In this document: one piece after another, positions 46,399-58,718 of the stretch
Layout of the letters: every line of letters starts with the position of its first letter
Position numbering within the stretch: the first letter of the stretch is position 1
Assembly: GCA_015680685.1 (NCBI GenBank)
Contig: MNCI01010443.1
Coordinates: 1,996,564 to 2,060,563 of the forward strand
Reading direction: 5' to 3'
Source of the DNA: Gnetum montanum
Taxonomy: Eukaryota; Streptophyta; Gnetopsida; Gnetales; Gnetaceae
Length of the DNA stretch: 64,000 nucleotides
Made by a program: the position numbers and the translations under genes
The notes under the pieces: model-generated
Database searches by the model: none
What the model saw: only the letters and a program-made list of their open reading frames with translations
What the model was told of the DNA's origin: nothing

Positions 46399-49083
46399 TC
46401 AGCAGGGATGAGGGTCTCCCCCATGACTGAGTGGAAAGGAGGAGATGCGAAAGATGGAGCGTGGATGACCGGATGATGACAAGGATGTGACACTGGCTAC
46501 GTGAAACTCACGAAAAGGTTTGAGTTGTTGGCAGTTGACCAACTGTGTTCTGGTGGGATCCCCAGGTTTGTGAATTAGCAAGGTCCTAGATGGGAAGGTT
46601 TTGGAGACAATATAAGGTCCCTCCCATAGCATCTGAAACTTCATCGGTTGGGATACATGTGAGGGATTCCAATACAATACCTTATCTCCACACCAAAATG
46701 TGACCTTCTGAATCCTAAGACCATGTCTTTTCTTGTTGTAGGCCTTGTGGGTTTCATTAGAAAATAGGGCTACTAATCAGTTCTAATCTAGCACACTTAA
46801 GTTGATTAATCATTCTCGTTGTGCTAGTGCTAGGTCAAGGTCGAGGTCACAGGCAATGGATAGTGTCCAGAGTTCTACTTGGATTGGAAGTGTTGGCAAC
46901 TTACCGTACACTAACTCATAGGGAGAGTACCCTACAGGAAGTTTCCAGGTGGAGCGATAGGCCCATAGGGCATCGTTAAGCTTGGTACTCTAGTCCCTCC
47001 TGTATTTGCTAATTGTTCATGTAAGGATCTTGGTAATTTCCCTATTTGTGACTTCGGCCTGCCCATTGGCTTGGAAGTGATAAGGTGTTGTAAATTTGTG
47101 TGTTACCCCTAAGCGTTGCATGAGTTTATGAAAAGTAACCCTCCTGAAGTGAGTCCCATTGTCAGAAATGAGTGCACGAGGCACTCCAAACCTGGTAACG
47201 ATTTGTTGTTGAACAAATCGTGCAGCAGTGTTGGAAGAATAGTCAATGACAGCTGCCACTTCTGCCCACTTTGTACAGTAGTCCACTGCCACGATGATAT
47301 ACATCTTTTCGTTTGATAAGGGGGTGATGGGCCCCATGAAGTTGATACCCTAGATTTCAAAGGGCTCTAGTGGGTGAATCCACTGTTGAGGTCCCTCCAA
47401 TGGTGCCGACATCCCACCATCTCATTGGCATCATTCACAGGAGTGTGCAAACCATTGTGCATCCCTAAAGAGTGTAGGCGAATAATACCTTGCAAGCAGG
47501 ATTTTAATGGCTGTTCTACATCCATCATAGTGGTCCCCACAAGGGCCCTCATGAGCATCCTAGAGGATGCACAGTGTATCTGCATCAGGGACACACCATC
47601 GAACCAAGCCATCTGCGCACACCTTGTAGAGGTGGCCGTTGATTTCCATGAAATGCTTGGCCTTATGGAGAAACCGTTGTTTCTGCCGATGGTTCCATTC
47701 TTTTGGCAACTCCTATGTTGTAAGGTAGGTAAGGATGCGGTTGAACCAAGGAGATTCCTTGGATGCTTGAGGATCAACGGCGCCTGTGAAGAGAAGTTCA
47801 TCTGGAAACTGGTCAGATAAACGCTCCTCCTCTTCTGCATTATCCCATCGTAACCAAGACAAATGGTCAGTGGCCACATTCTCGGACCCTTTTCTGTCTA
47901 CCATGGTCAGATCAAACTCTTGAAGAATCACTAGCCACCAGATTATGCGGGGGCTTACCATTGGTTTGTTCATTAGGAACCGGATAGCACTATGGTTTGT
48001 GTGCACAAACACCTCGTATCCTAGCACATAGTGCCGAAATTTATCCAATGCGAACACCACCACCATCAATTCTTTCTCGGTGATGGTATAGTTTAGTTGT
48101 GCACCCACAATGCTACGGCTTGCATAGTGGATATAATACGAACATTTCTGATCGTCACACTGTGTAAGCACAGCTCCCAAAGCGTAGTTGGAGGCATCTG
48201 TCATAATGTGGAAAGGTCTGGACCAATCAGGTGCCTATAGAACTAGAGCTTCTACGAGTTTCTTCTTTAGCTCTTGGAATTCAAACTTGCATTCCTTGGT
48301 CCAGACAAATGGAGCGTCCTTCTTTGTAAGCTCTACCAACGGTCGGGCTATCTTCGAGAAGTGTTCAATGAAGCACCAGTAGTAGCCAGTGTGCCCAAGG
48401 AATGACCGCACATCTTTGACAGTACTTGGTTGGTGGGTAATTCCTTGGATGAACCTGATCTTTTCAGGGTCTACACTGATCCCTGTTGATGAAATGAGAT
48501 GCCCCAACATTATGCCCTCTTGGAACATCAGATGGATCTTTTTCCAGTTGAGCCACAGATTAGTGTCTACACACCTCTTTAGAACTTGCTCTAGGCAGTC
48601 CAATGCTTGCTCAAATGTGTCACCATAGGTGGAGAAGTCATCCATGAGGACTTCTACACCATTGCCGATTTGTTGTTGGAAGATGCTCAAGACAAGGCGT
48701 TGGAACGTCGCAGGCACATTGCATAGGCCAAACGGCATCTTCTTATATGCAAAAGTCCCCCATGGACTCGTGAAAGTAGTTTTGGCATGGTCCTCTGGTG
48801 CGATTTGAATCTGGTTATAACCATTATAACCATCCAAAAAGTTGTAATATTGGTGTCCTACGATTGTGTCCAATACCTAGTCCACAAATGGGAGTGGGAA
48901 GTGGTCCTTGAAATTTGCCATATTGAGTAACCGGAAATCGATACAGACCCTCCACTTGCCACCTTTCTTGGGTACAATAACGAGTGGGCTAACCCATTCG
49001 CTATCGGTGACTGAATAGATGAATCTCACCTTAAGCAGTTGTTCAATTTCCTCTTTTACTACTTGCTTCAACTTGGGATTCAA
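46399..49083 (-). pseudogene. Element B RT - RNase H - integrase
   Basis: One frame with stops. RT: VIVPKKGGKWRVCIDFRLLN, YNFLDGYNGYNQIQIAP, FAYKKMPFGLCNVPATFQR and VEVLMDDFSTYG, where the catalytic box YVDD reads LMDD. Gypsy RNase H: FHIMTDASNYALGAVLTQ, YTITEKELMVVVFALDKFR, then DRKGSENVATDHLSWL. Integrase: a Cys pair (SCEWCQ), MGPITPLSNEKM.., SDNGTHF and QANGQAEVTNRE, so catalytic Asp and Glu are present. The C-terminal part (46677-46399) reads FQMLWEGPYIVSKTFPSRTL, ending HVASVTSLSSSG. TAG at 48874 and TAG near 48232 and others fit CAG. This frame differs by one base from gag-protease. Confidence 0.88.
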
Positions 49084-49609
49084 CCATCTTTGTGGATATC
49101 ATCGTGGTTTCATGGAAGGGTCAAGGTAGACCCAGTGCTGGTAGATCCTGGGATCAATTCCAGCTAGCTTAGAATAGGACCATGCAAATGCAACAACCTA
49201 TTTGTTTACCATCACCAGCAACTTCTTTTTCTTTTCAGGAGCAAGGGCAACATTGATAATTACTGACTTGCCATTTTGCAAGAATGCATACTCTAAATAA
49301 GCTTGTAGGGATTTTAGTTCAAAGGGGCTCTTACTTGAAGCTCTCAGGGATCTCTAGCTTTCCCCAGGCATCAAAGTCATCAACGATGGAGGTTTTTTGA
49401 TGAATATCCTCCATCACATCCATGCTGTCAATATAGGCTTGCACTAGCCCCTCAGATGGTTCCATGCATATTGTGCTGCTAGTAGGATCAGCTGTCAGCC
49501 ACTGGGTGCCCTCTTGGGTAGTGGCTGCTATGTACAGGCACTATTGAATTTGTGATTCCTCAGTACACCGACTGCATGCTTGAATGGATGTCCACTTAGC
49601 GGACCATAG

Positions 49610-50100
49610 CTACTGCACACAGTTGCACCCTAAGTCACTGTACGTGATGCATGGAACTCTTTTCTTCTCGATCTTCCCGAAAGGAGTTTCCTGTGAAATT
49701 TCCAAGGAAAGATCTCGGAGTCCTAGTTGTGCATCCACCGTGCTTAGCCAGACTCTTCCCATGATTATTGGGAAGTTCCCCTTATAGTTTTCAACACAAA
49801 TTACCATGAAGTTAGCAGGGTAGGACCACCCACAGATGGTGGTCACAATGTCCTCCACCAAACCCAAAGGAACGGTGATGGATTAATCTGCTAGCTTGAG
49901 CTGGATGTTGCTCTTCTTTAGCGGGGGTAGGTTCCAATTCTTTTACATATCATGAGAGATTAGGTTAACCCATGACCCTGAGTCCATAAGAGCTTTACAT
50001 GGCTCATTCCCAGCCACCTGAAGATATATGAGGGGGCTTCCCAAATCTGTTAATTTCTAGGGAAGAGGACCAACTTTGATCCAGTTGGTCACAGCATGTG
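49610..50100 (-). pseudogene. Element B protease
   Basis: In frame with gag. The active site is near 49975: KALMDSGSWVNLISHDM, with intact D-S-G. It continues LGLVEDIVTTICGWSYPANF, then NYKGNFPIIMGRVWLSTVDA with the usual ILGR-type second motif as IMGR. The protein would free Gag, RT and integrase. The linker towards RT (49084-49609) has stops, and a one-base change of frame occurs there. Confidence 0.75.
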
Positions 50101-52600
50101 TGAGCATGACCTTCTGAACGTTGGATTGCGGTGGAGTGGAGGACTACTTGGGCAGTATGATGGTAGAGGTGTTGGTAGGTTCTGAGGCACTGGCCACAGG
50201 CATAGGTGAGGGTGTATTCAGATTATTGGGCAGGAAGAAAGGACGTTTGCGTGGCTTGGGTTTCGGTCCACTTAGCCTAGATGCCAGTTGTAAGTTAACA
50301 GCCCTCGTAGCATTTCATTGTTGTGGCTATGGCGGTATTTCTCCCTGCATGGACCGAGTAAATGGAAATGGAGAGGGATGATGTGGAGGAGCGGTAGAAG
50401 AAGGTGACGAAGGGTAGAAGTTATGTGGATTTGTCCCCCTAGGTGATGGAGATGAATGTCTAAAATATTCAGGGGGGTGGTAGTAATTGGGAAAGGTCGC
50501 ATGACTGGAAGACTCTCTTGGAGAGACGGGCTACTAAACGTAGTACCCATAAGGATTTGGCTACTTGTAAGGGTACTACTACCTTGGAGGTGGCATCCCC
50601 CACACTTGTGGTTGCTACCACTGTTGGAAATACTCGTACGGTTGCGGAGGCATTCTACTTGGATAGTATCCTTGCTACTGCTGGTGGAATTGTCAGGGGT
50701 TACCTTGTGGATAAGGCAACCTTCGAGGCATCTGCCTCTGCACCAAACAAGGGTTCAAGGTATAGACCCCAAACTCTTGTAGGTGAGACACCATAGGACA
50801 ACATCCCTTGGGATGTTCATATTGGCATATGCCACATCCATCATCCTCCTCAATGTCAGAGTCTACAACCTCCTCAGCTGCAGCAACTTTTCCCTTACCT
50901 TTGTGTTGGGTATGTTTAACTCCCTTCTTCCTATGCCGATCACAGTCACTACCCTGTTCTTTGAACTCTTCTGAAATTTTTAATACACTTTGGAATCTTT
51001 CATCCAAAGAGTCCCATATTTTATCCACCTTTGCCAATATTTCAGATGCAAACTTTTATAATGGCAAAGTCTTCTGATTCACCGCTGCTTCCAGTGGTGA
51101 CTCTTCATCCTCATCACAAAATTGGACCCCACTTTTTCTAAGGGAAGGATCCTGGTTGAATTCTTCAGCACTCTCCTTTTTTCTAAGTTCTCCTTCCTCT
51201 TTGGCCACCTGATCAATGAGGTGCTGCAACTGATGGACCCTTAGCTCTGACATCCATCCCTTAGCGTAAACACCAAGTGTCTTTCTCATTTCAAAACGGA
51301 GCCCATCAATAATGTGGTGAAGCTGTGCCCGCTAAGAATAACCATGACCAGGGCACCAATGGAATAGTGAGTAATACCTGCTCATGGCGGCATCCAAGGG
51401 TTCATGATTCTCTTGTTTCCAACCTTGGATCTGACTTCTTAGATTTTCCACTCTAGAGTACATTTGATATTTTTCATTAAATATTTCAAGCATTGTACTC
51501 CATCTTTTGACTGATTCTAGCTCTAAGGATTAGTACCAACTTTTGTCTTCTTTGATGAGCGTTCGGGGAAACAGCTTCAACTGTTGCCAATCGTTATCAA
51601 TATTTTGCAAGGTGCAGGCGTCATGGAATGCCTACAAGTGGGTCTACGGATCACAGTTGTATCCCCCTTCAAATTTGGGGATGTTGTTCATGTCAACACT
51701 CTTGATCCAAATGTCCTTCATGTGCCTGCTTGGGATATGAACTGCCTCTGCAATGTGGAGCATGCTCCAAGTAGCTAATAATGGCTCATCTAAATCATAG
51801 TCTTGTTGGGGACTATGACATCTGTGACAATTTCTGCTACCCCTTCTTTCATGCTGGCAAGGGCCACACGATTGGTCGTGTGCTCCCTCACGTTTCCCCA
51901 CTCGAACCTACTTACCACCGTCCTTTCTCTCCAACCTTCCCCTGTGACACTCAGAGCCTGAGCTGGAGGAAGGTGAAGGAGAGGGGAAGGATGGAGAAGA
52001 AGGAGAGGCATCGCCACTACTTCGGCATCGATCTCCCCATCTACCCTGGTGACAGCTACAATCATCTCCTCCAGCTTTGCTTCGTGACCCACCATCCCCT
52101 TGATGATTGTGGTCACTTGGAGGTTGGTTCTAGATGATTGACTGGGGGATCTGCGGCCCTAGGTGAAGTTCGGTTGAATGAGTATCATGAAATATGAGAT
52201 CTCCATCGTCCTACGGCCCTTGCGAGAATAAGGGGTTATTGAAATGTTTTCCCTTCTGTTGTTCATATCTCTCGTCCTGCTGTTGATCTCTTGTCCGTTG
52301 AGCTTCCGTGGGACGATAGTCTCGGAAGTCATGGTCCTCCATTACATACTCCGCCACTCGGTCTTGGATGCCCATTCTGCCCAGATTGTGGTACAGCATC
52401 GCAGGAGCTACTTGGTTGGGCGGTAGCACGATGCTACCCTCCATGTCCCGCCATTGAAGATGTTCATCCTGATGTAGGATGAATGTGAAATCAGGGACAT
52501 ATTCATCGGGATGTTTATATACCACCCGACATTCTTGCGGCACCGATGGTTCAACTACATCTCTCCTATGAGAAGACATGTTGGATGTTAGATGGTCCAT
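50101..52600 (-). pseudogene. Element B gag
   Basis: One frame from ATG 52600 (or the conserved MSSHRR at 52579) to the protease. The N-terminal part reads HPDEYVPDFTFILHQDEHLQW and MLYHNLGRMGIQDRVAEYVM. The capsid core lies at 51780-51290 with stops. At 51289-51056 comes LGVYAKGWMSELRVHQLQHL and KEEGELRKKESAEEF; at 51037-50693 DKIWDSLDERFQSVLKISEE, a basic stretch (RHRKKGVKHTQHKGKGK), and CGICQYEHPKGCCPMVSHL in place of a CCHC knuckle. A Pro/Tyr/Gln-rich tail follows. Stops fit CAA/CAG changes. Confidence 0.8.
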
Positions 52601-52724
52601 ATTATCGGTGTACCCTAATTACTTAACTTAAATTCGCCTAGTGTGCAGAGATATTTCTACCCTAGGTCTGTTCCAACGACTTGATAATTTCACTAAAGTC
52701 AGATGATGCATGTAAGACTAACAG

Positions 52725-52743
52725 TCCCTGGCAACAACGCCAA
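52725..52743 (-). other. Element B primer-binding site, tRNA-Asp type
   Basis: Minus strand TGGCGTTGTTGCCAGGGA right after the 5' LTR; three transitions from the tRNA-Asp complement. Confidence 0.8.
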
Positions 52744-53680
52744 TGATGAGCGGCTAGGTTACCCTACGCCCAACCATACGAATACGAGCGTTCACGCGCG
52801 ATCCGGTTGAACTCCACAGACTGTAAGCACTTAACATGGACCAGACTTCTAACCAGTGAAACCTTGGATTAGAACGGTCGTTGTCATCCTAATCTCACTT
52901 GTAAAGTTCTATTGCGATGGTTAAGTGAGACTAAGGCTAATGATTTTTATATATTTTTAATTATCTTTTTCGACGACTAAGTGAAGTATGAAAGTAATGA
53001 ATAAACTATTATCTAATCTCTAATTATCCTAGTGTATATGCTAACTACTCCTACCATAAGCATCTGTTCCCATCCTCCGAGCATGTTATGAACATTTCCT
53101 AACACTGCTGGGTTACCAAACGTTAAGCGTCGCTGGGTTTACCAAGTGTTTGGATTACGTTCGAGATGATCGTACTTATGTCTTTTACAAACTACAAATT
53201 AACACTAACGATTGAAATTATAATAATGAAAACATAAATAATCGACGAGTAACTAATCAATCATAAACAAATGATTAATAAAGCATAAACGTCTTAAACT
53301 ATTAAATGCATGAAACAACTAAGTCCAAATGCTGCAAGGATTGCATGAACAGTTCTTCTTTATTTCCATCATGCCAATGGGCTTAGATACATCACTGCTC
53401 GAATAAAGATTTGATCACTTTTCATACACCTACTGCGGGCACTTGGAAAATATTCTATCTCTTGCGGGAGCAAACTACAAGAGCTTCGCTATCACTACAC
53501 AAAAAGATGCCTAAATGAGGCGGAAGGCCCTCATATTTATAGATCTAGGAAGGGTGGCTGAGTATATAGGGCCCCGTCGACGCAGGGTGGCTGTGTCGAC
53601 AGGCCCACGTCGACAGGGCCGCATATACGCAGCCCTGAATATGTGGCCTAGTCAACGCATTGACTTTTGACACTTCATCA
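52744..53680 (-). repeat. Element B 5' LTR
   Basis: Plus strand begins TGATGAGCGG and ends CACTTCATCA, 937 bp; partner of 40389-41303. It has an extra short stretch near 53260 (AAACAAATGATTAATAAAGC). TATAAATA (minus) at 53534-53541. Followed by ACTAC (53681-53685). Confidence 0.92.
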
Positions 53681-53901
53681 ACTACGTTTACTATAAAACT
53701 TACTGCCTTTTTTCCTGTGCGCCCAAATGTGTATTTATAGGCTTACACAAAGATCAAGATATCGCATATCCGATATCGTTACCCAAGCTGCGATATCGGG
53801 TACCTGATATCGAGGGGTCCGATATTGGAACTCATCAGACTTGATATCTTGTACCCAATATTAGGGGTCCAATAATAGGGGTCCGATATCAGGACTCATC
53901 A
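53681..53901 (-). repeat. Element A 5' LTR, second piece
   Basis: Resumes element A with the duplicated ACTAC, then GTTTACTATAAAAC as at 35250. Contains TATAAATA (minus, 53732-53739) and six GATATC words, ending GGACTCATCA. CCATT (53902-53906) follows. Confidence 0.92.
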
Positions 53902-53906
53902 CCATT

Positions 53907-55385
53907 GTTACAGTAACAATCAATAACAATTAAAGAATTTTTTGCATCCTTTTAATACCATTATGGTTTTTTTTCGTTGAGACCTTGCTCCACATAACCT
54001 GTCCATACAACATTGTAGGATATATGAGAGACTAGAAATTTTTACCTTGTTACATAATAAAGAGCCCTTGCAAAACAAATTACTCACATACCTTCTCTTG
54101 TTACCTTTGATCTCAATTTCTTGAAGATGTCCCTTGATCCTTGCCTCACTTTTGGTTTTGGTCTTTCATCCTCCTTGGAACATGAGAAAGAAACTCTTCT
54201 AGATGAGTAGCATAAACCATGTTGGACTTTCAAGACTACTTAGTTTCTTTGATGAAGCTTTTGGTTTCATCCCTTAAAACCTTGGGTCTTGAGCACTTCC
54301 TTACCCAAGAAGTGGTCCTAGAGAACTCTCTTTTCTCTTGATCTCTATTCAATCAAACATTTCATCTTTCTTTCTTTGTAGTCATAACAAAATTATGCAA
54401 ATCTAAAATATATAATCTATGACAAACATTAGTTTAACTAAGCTAATGTGTACTTAAATCAACTCAAATTCAACAATATCTATTTAAGACTTCAAAGATT
54501 TGTAAGCAATTTGGATTAGTATGTTAAGTTATAATGCTCAATCATTAGTTTCATAACTCTATATTATGATTCACAACCTCCTATACTAATACAAAACTAT
54601 TTGTGATGTTGTAACATTCAATTGTGAACTATTGTAACCTTCATTATGCAATAAAGAGCAAGCATTATTTAAGTTACAAGGTTCTCAAGACATTGAATAA
54701 ATAAGCATCATAAGGAGTAACAACATGGAGTTACCATGACTAATTATTATGACTTGTGACAAACTTCATAACTGAATTGTCTAAGGTGTCTTTGAGCATC
54801 CTTTGCTAAAAAAGTAAAGGTGCTAAGTAAATTTGAAAAAGAGTTGTGATCTAGTTCCCTAAAGACCCTAAAGAGAAAGAGAAGATCATTTGGAAGGCTT
54901 TCAAAGAGCTACAAAGAAGTGTAGGTAAGTTGTATACAAAGTTCATTTGTAAGTTGGCTATGGATGACTACAGTTTCCATCATTGTAAAATGTAATATAT
55001 GATGTTGGTACACCATTAAATAGCTAGCAAGGACAAAAAAAATGAGATTATTACACAAACAAATGATTTGAATGTTATATTTTTGCCTCATATTATTTAA
55101 CTCCAATTATGAGGCATGTAACAAACGGTAAATTCAACATTAGTAGAAGAAAAGAAAATTTTGCATCGGTGAAAAAAGTTGAAAGTAATTTAAAATCTTG
55201 GAAAGAAAGATAAATGTGAATAAATTAGTTCCATCGATGAAACCTTAACAGAAAAATAGAGAAAGCCAAGCAGAGAAAATTTCCCATGGGAACTCATTCT
55301 AATAGAGAAAATATTACACACGGTTACACGTCCGATGGATTTGTTAGTGGATTTCCGTTGTTAATCACAGATTTCACATACAAAA
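53907..55385. other. AT-rich intergenic sequence, 3' flank of the GLR pseudogene
   Basis: No gene, repeat or RNA recognised. Continuous with 34554 before element A inserted. Confidence 0.5.
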
Positions 55386-58300
55386 CTATTCGGAAACCAC
55401 TTGCATGTCCGTGTCGGCTTTGTGTGCAGCTGCTGGGGGCACAGGGATGGGTGCCTGCGCCACTGCAGCCTTGGCTTTCTGGCGCGGCGAACAACAGAGA
55501 CGATAAAGAAGGCCACCAACGGTGACGGAGGCGGTGAAAGAGAAGAGAAAGTAGAAGCAGCGCAGTTGGATAGTGTTGGACGTGGAGGCGGCCATGTTTG
55601 AGACACGCGAGCACGGCAGAGACGGAAACCATTTGCGTCGCAGCCTCTCCAGATGGCGGCTCTCCGTCACCAGCAGCAGCGCCGCCGACAACGCCGGCAA
55701 CAGGGGAGAGCCCTTGGCTAGCACCACGGTGTAGCCGGCAGTACGCCACGGCATACCCACGGACGTGTACTTGTTGCACGACGTCGCCAAAAATATGTTT
55801 CTGGTGGTCGCTTCCGACTCGAAGATGGCCACGACGGTGCCGTTATCGAGGCAGGTCCTGTACTCGTCCATGGACTTGAGGCCCACCAGCAGGTTCTCAG
55901 CCACGCCCTGCTCACGCTCCAGGTACTTGCCTACGAAGCCCCCGTAATGGTAGCCCACCGACTGGTTGCGGCGGAGCACGTCCTGCAGGCTCATGGCCTT
56001 GGGGCTCAGCTGCCTCGCCGTGAGCAACGATGAAAAACTGGCTTGGTAGCTCGACAACAATACCAGTGCCATCACCATCCATATCACCATCATCGACCTC
56101 ACCATGTGCGTCCTTGCATCCTCACTTCCTGCATGTTCATCGTATCCTTGAAATTAGTACGATACTTTCAAAAAGTTGGCTTTAACTTTAAGTAAAAATT
56201 TAATTTCCAATTTCGTTAGGGCAATTTTTCCCTTCTTCTAAAAGTCAAATCATAAGATTGAGTAGGGAACACTGTACATGTACAAGAATGGAACCTTTGA
56301 TTTGCAAAGAAAAAAGATATAATTTAATATTAGATAGTTGATTTCTTGTCAAAACCGGATGTACAGTATTACGCTTAAAATATAAAATTGAAACTCAGAA
56401 AATATTGAGTTTTTGAGAAGGGTCTTTCTGTGCATGAAGAACAATAAAGAGAACGCCATCCTGCATAACGGTAGGAAACCACAACACAGAGCAAAGAGTT
56501 AGAAACTGCTTTTCGTTTTTTTTTTTTTCCTTCTTCGAAATTCAACTGGATATACATGGTGAAACATTCATACCATATGCCTTTGAAGACTGGTTGTCGT
56601 TGGGTGACGTCCCGGTGATGGAATCCGCAGAACATAGCGGTTTACCAAAGTCAATAATTAAGCTGTTGGGTGGAAAGCGAAAAAGAAAAAAGAAAATGCA
56701 ATGTTTGTTAAAGAGGTGCTAGTACCTGCGCTTGGAGCTGGAGCTGGATCATGACCTAGCAATCTATTCACTGCAGCAATGATAACAGCGAAAAGAAGAA
56801 AGGCGATCCATGATGCCAGCCATAGCGGAGCAGAAAATGGTTTCACGAAACTGTAAAATCCCTCTGTGTCCTCTCCTGAGTCGTAGCGAACACTCATGAC
56901 GAGGCCTGTTTCTGAGTAAGGCTGTGTGAAATCCACGTAATTACTTCGGTTTGCTGTTGCTGCGAAAGGTCCCACCGCGGCGTCAAAGTTCTGAGTTTCA
57001 ATAAAGACAAAAACAGAATCCATTAACTTTTTAACATACAATACCGAAGAAAACATGAAACAAAATGATATATTACAATAAATAACTAATATAATGCACG
57101 CACCTAAAGGTATATTTGCTGTATAATATGGTCGTAATAATCAAATGAGGCGTTTCCCTTGGCGTAAGGGATATATTCTCTGGGCAGGTCAAACCCGAGA
57201 GTGGACACTGCAGCCTCAAATACATCCACGCAGAAACCGGTAACGTTGTATCCATGAGACGCAGACTCGCCACTGTTTGAATTTTCCGTGACATTGACGA
57301 GCTTGGCAAATCCTTGTTGATACGGAACTGCAATTCTTAGTTTTTTACCTTCCAAAGGGATTTTGAACCCTCTCGGCACTTGACCCTTGGATCCACCAGG
57401 CCAAACAATCATGCTAGAATTGATTTGCAAACCGTTGGTTAATGTCCAGGAACCCACCACTTTGTAAGTCCTGCCCTTCTCCCTCACAATGTTGATAATC
57501 TCGTATTTACAATCAGAAGGCTCACCCTGGCCATTAAAGCTCACAAAGGTCCCGAGCCCTGTAAAATTCACTGAGAGTATTTTCTGTTTGAGAAGCTCAC
57601 CTTGCACGAATCGCTTTATACCGAAGATCCGGCTTGTGAGGTCGACATCAGAAATGGGTTCGCTGAAATTGAGGGAGAAGGTACCCTCCTTTTGTTCTTA
57701 GACAAGAGCATCGATGGCATAAGCCACGGCCCACAAGGCTTCGTACAGTGCTATGGCTCTCGTACCCAGCGGATTCTGCACCGTCGCAGGAATCGTCCTA
57801 GGAATCTGAGACTGAAATCGGCTCCGCCATCTTTCATAGAACTTCCTTAAGGCTGGGGTCCGACGAAGCGATGTCCGGATGCCCAAGACGCCCGTAAAGG
57901 AATCCAAAATGCTGGGGTTCAGAGACTCGAATCCTCCTACGAAGGACTCGGTGAAGATCCAAGCTTGCTCACTATTCATGAGCCCCAATTTCTTAGCCTG
58001 CAACAAGAGCGGAATTCCCTGGTCCACACGCATGATAACGATAAAAACGCGCGTCTGCAGAGAGCGCAGTTGATTCAAAGCCGCTTGCAGAGAAGTAGAA
58101 TTCATCTTCGGAGAGAATGGAATCCTGTCTACGATTTGGCAGCCAGCGTCTCTGAGAACATCGGTAAGAACCGGGAGACCGCCGGTGCCAAGCTGGTCGT
58201 CGAGGTAGAGCACCACAACCTGTTTCCACCTGAAATTCTTCACAATGTCTGCTACGGCCCTCATTTGCACTGTGTCGCTTTGAGATAAGCGCATAAAATA

Positions 58301-58718
58301 GGGAAAGCGATGTAGGTTCACCGTCGGATTTGAGACAGCGAATGTGACCACAGGCACGTGCGCTGCTCCTGCAATTGTGGCTATTACTTCCGCCGCGGCG
58401 GACGACTGCGGCCCGACGATGGCCACCGTGTTGTTTTTTATGAGATCCGCCACGGCAAATGCTCCTGCCACTGCGTTGTGTTTCCCGTCCAGCACTTCGA
58501 TATACAGAGTCGTAGAATTTAGAATATCGGAGGAGTTGTTGATGTCCTCCACTGCCATTTGAGGCCATTGTATTGGCTATTGCACCGGTTATTGTTGTAT
58601 CCCTATCCACCAGAGGTCCTATGTTGATTATATTTGTTTGTGCCTGCGCTGCAAATCCAGTGCTTGCGCAAAATAATACCACCATGGCCAACTTGTACAA
58701 TTTCCTTGCAAGATCCAT
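55386..58718 (-). pseudogene. Glutamate receptor-like (GLR) channel gene, inactivated
   Basis: Plant GLR, a ligand-gated cation channel of plasma or internal membranes. Exon 1 (58718-57104): signal peptide (MDLARKLYKLAMVVLFCAST), amino-terminal domain (VAIVGPQSSAAAEVIATIAG, FPYFMRLSQSDTVQMRAVAD) and ligand-binding half S1 (LRIAVPYQQGFAKLV, GYNVTGFCVDVFEAAV). Exon 2 (56990 to 56726 or further) has NYVDFTQPYSETGLVM and M1 (APLWLASWIAFLLFAVII). Exon 4 (56128-55386) has M3 (MVIWMVMALVLLSSYQASFS), S2 and M4. The M2 pore exon is unclear (a candidate NIAFSFFFFAFH at about 56690). Defects: a one-base insertion near 58566, TAA at 57700 in an otherwise open frame, and TAG as the last exon 1 codon. Total length (about 900 residues) is normal. 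Confidence 0.85.

Larger units (their letters stand above)
40389..53680 (-). mobile_element. Element B: full-length Athila-like element nested in element A
   Basis: A 13.3-kb minus-strand LTR retrotransposon with LTRs 40389-41303 (3') and 52744-53680 (5'), primer site, gag, protease, RT, RNase H, integrase and a downstream accessory frame. Flanked by ACTAC on both sides. The phrase DRKGSENVATDHLSWL after RNase H, the tRNA-Asp primer site and the lack of an aRNH point to the Athila lineage. Its LTRs differ by several percent, mostly transitions, so insertion is not recent; it postdates element A. All frames have stops. Confidence 0.93.
34555..53901 (-). mobile_element. Element A: shortened Athila-like element, split by element B
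   Basis: Minus-strand LTR retrotransposon with 3' LTR at 34555-35451, internal region 35452-39691 and 5' LTR in two pieces, 39692-40388 and 53681-53901, separated by element B. Flanking CCATT at 34550-34554 and 53902-53906 proves both ends. The internal region is only 4.2 kb: gag plus a C-terminal piece of the accessory protein seen in B, with no protease, RT or integrase. It is therefore a non-autonomous deletion derivative of the same family, which could move only with enzymes supplied by relatives such as B. Confidence 0.9.

Noticed and set aside
47367-47879. 170-codon minus-strand ORF as a separate protein
   Set aside because: It is the alternate frame of the integrase zinc-finger region of element B; the HHCC pattern is in the pol frame.
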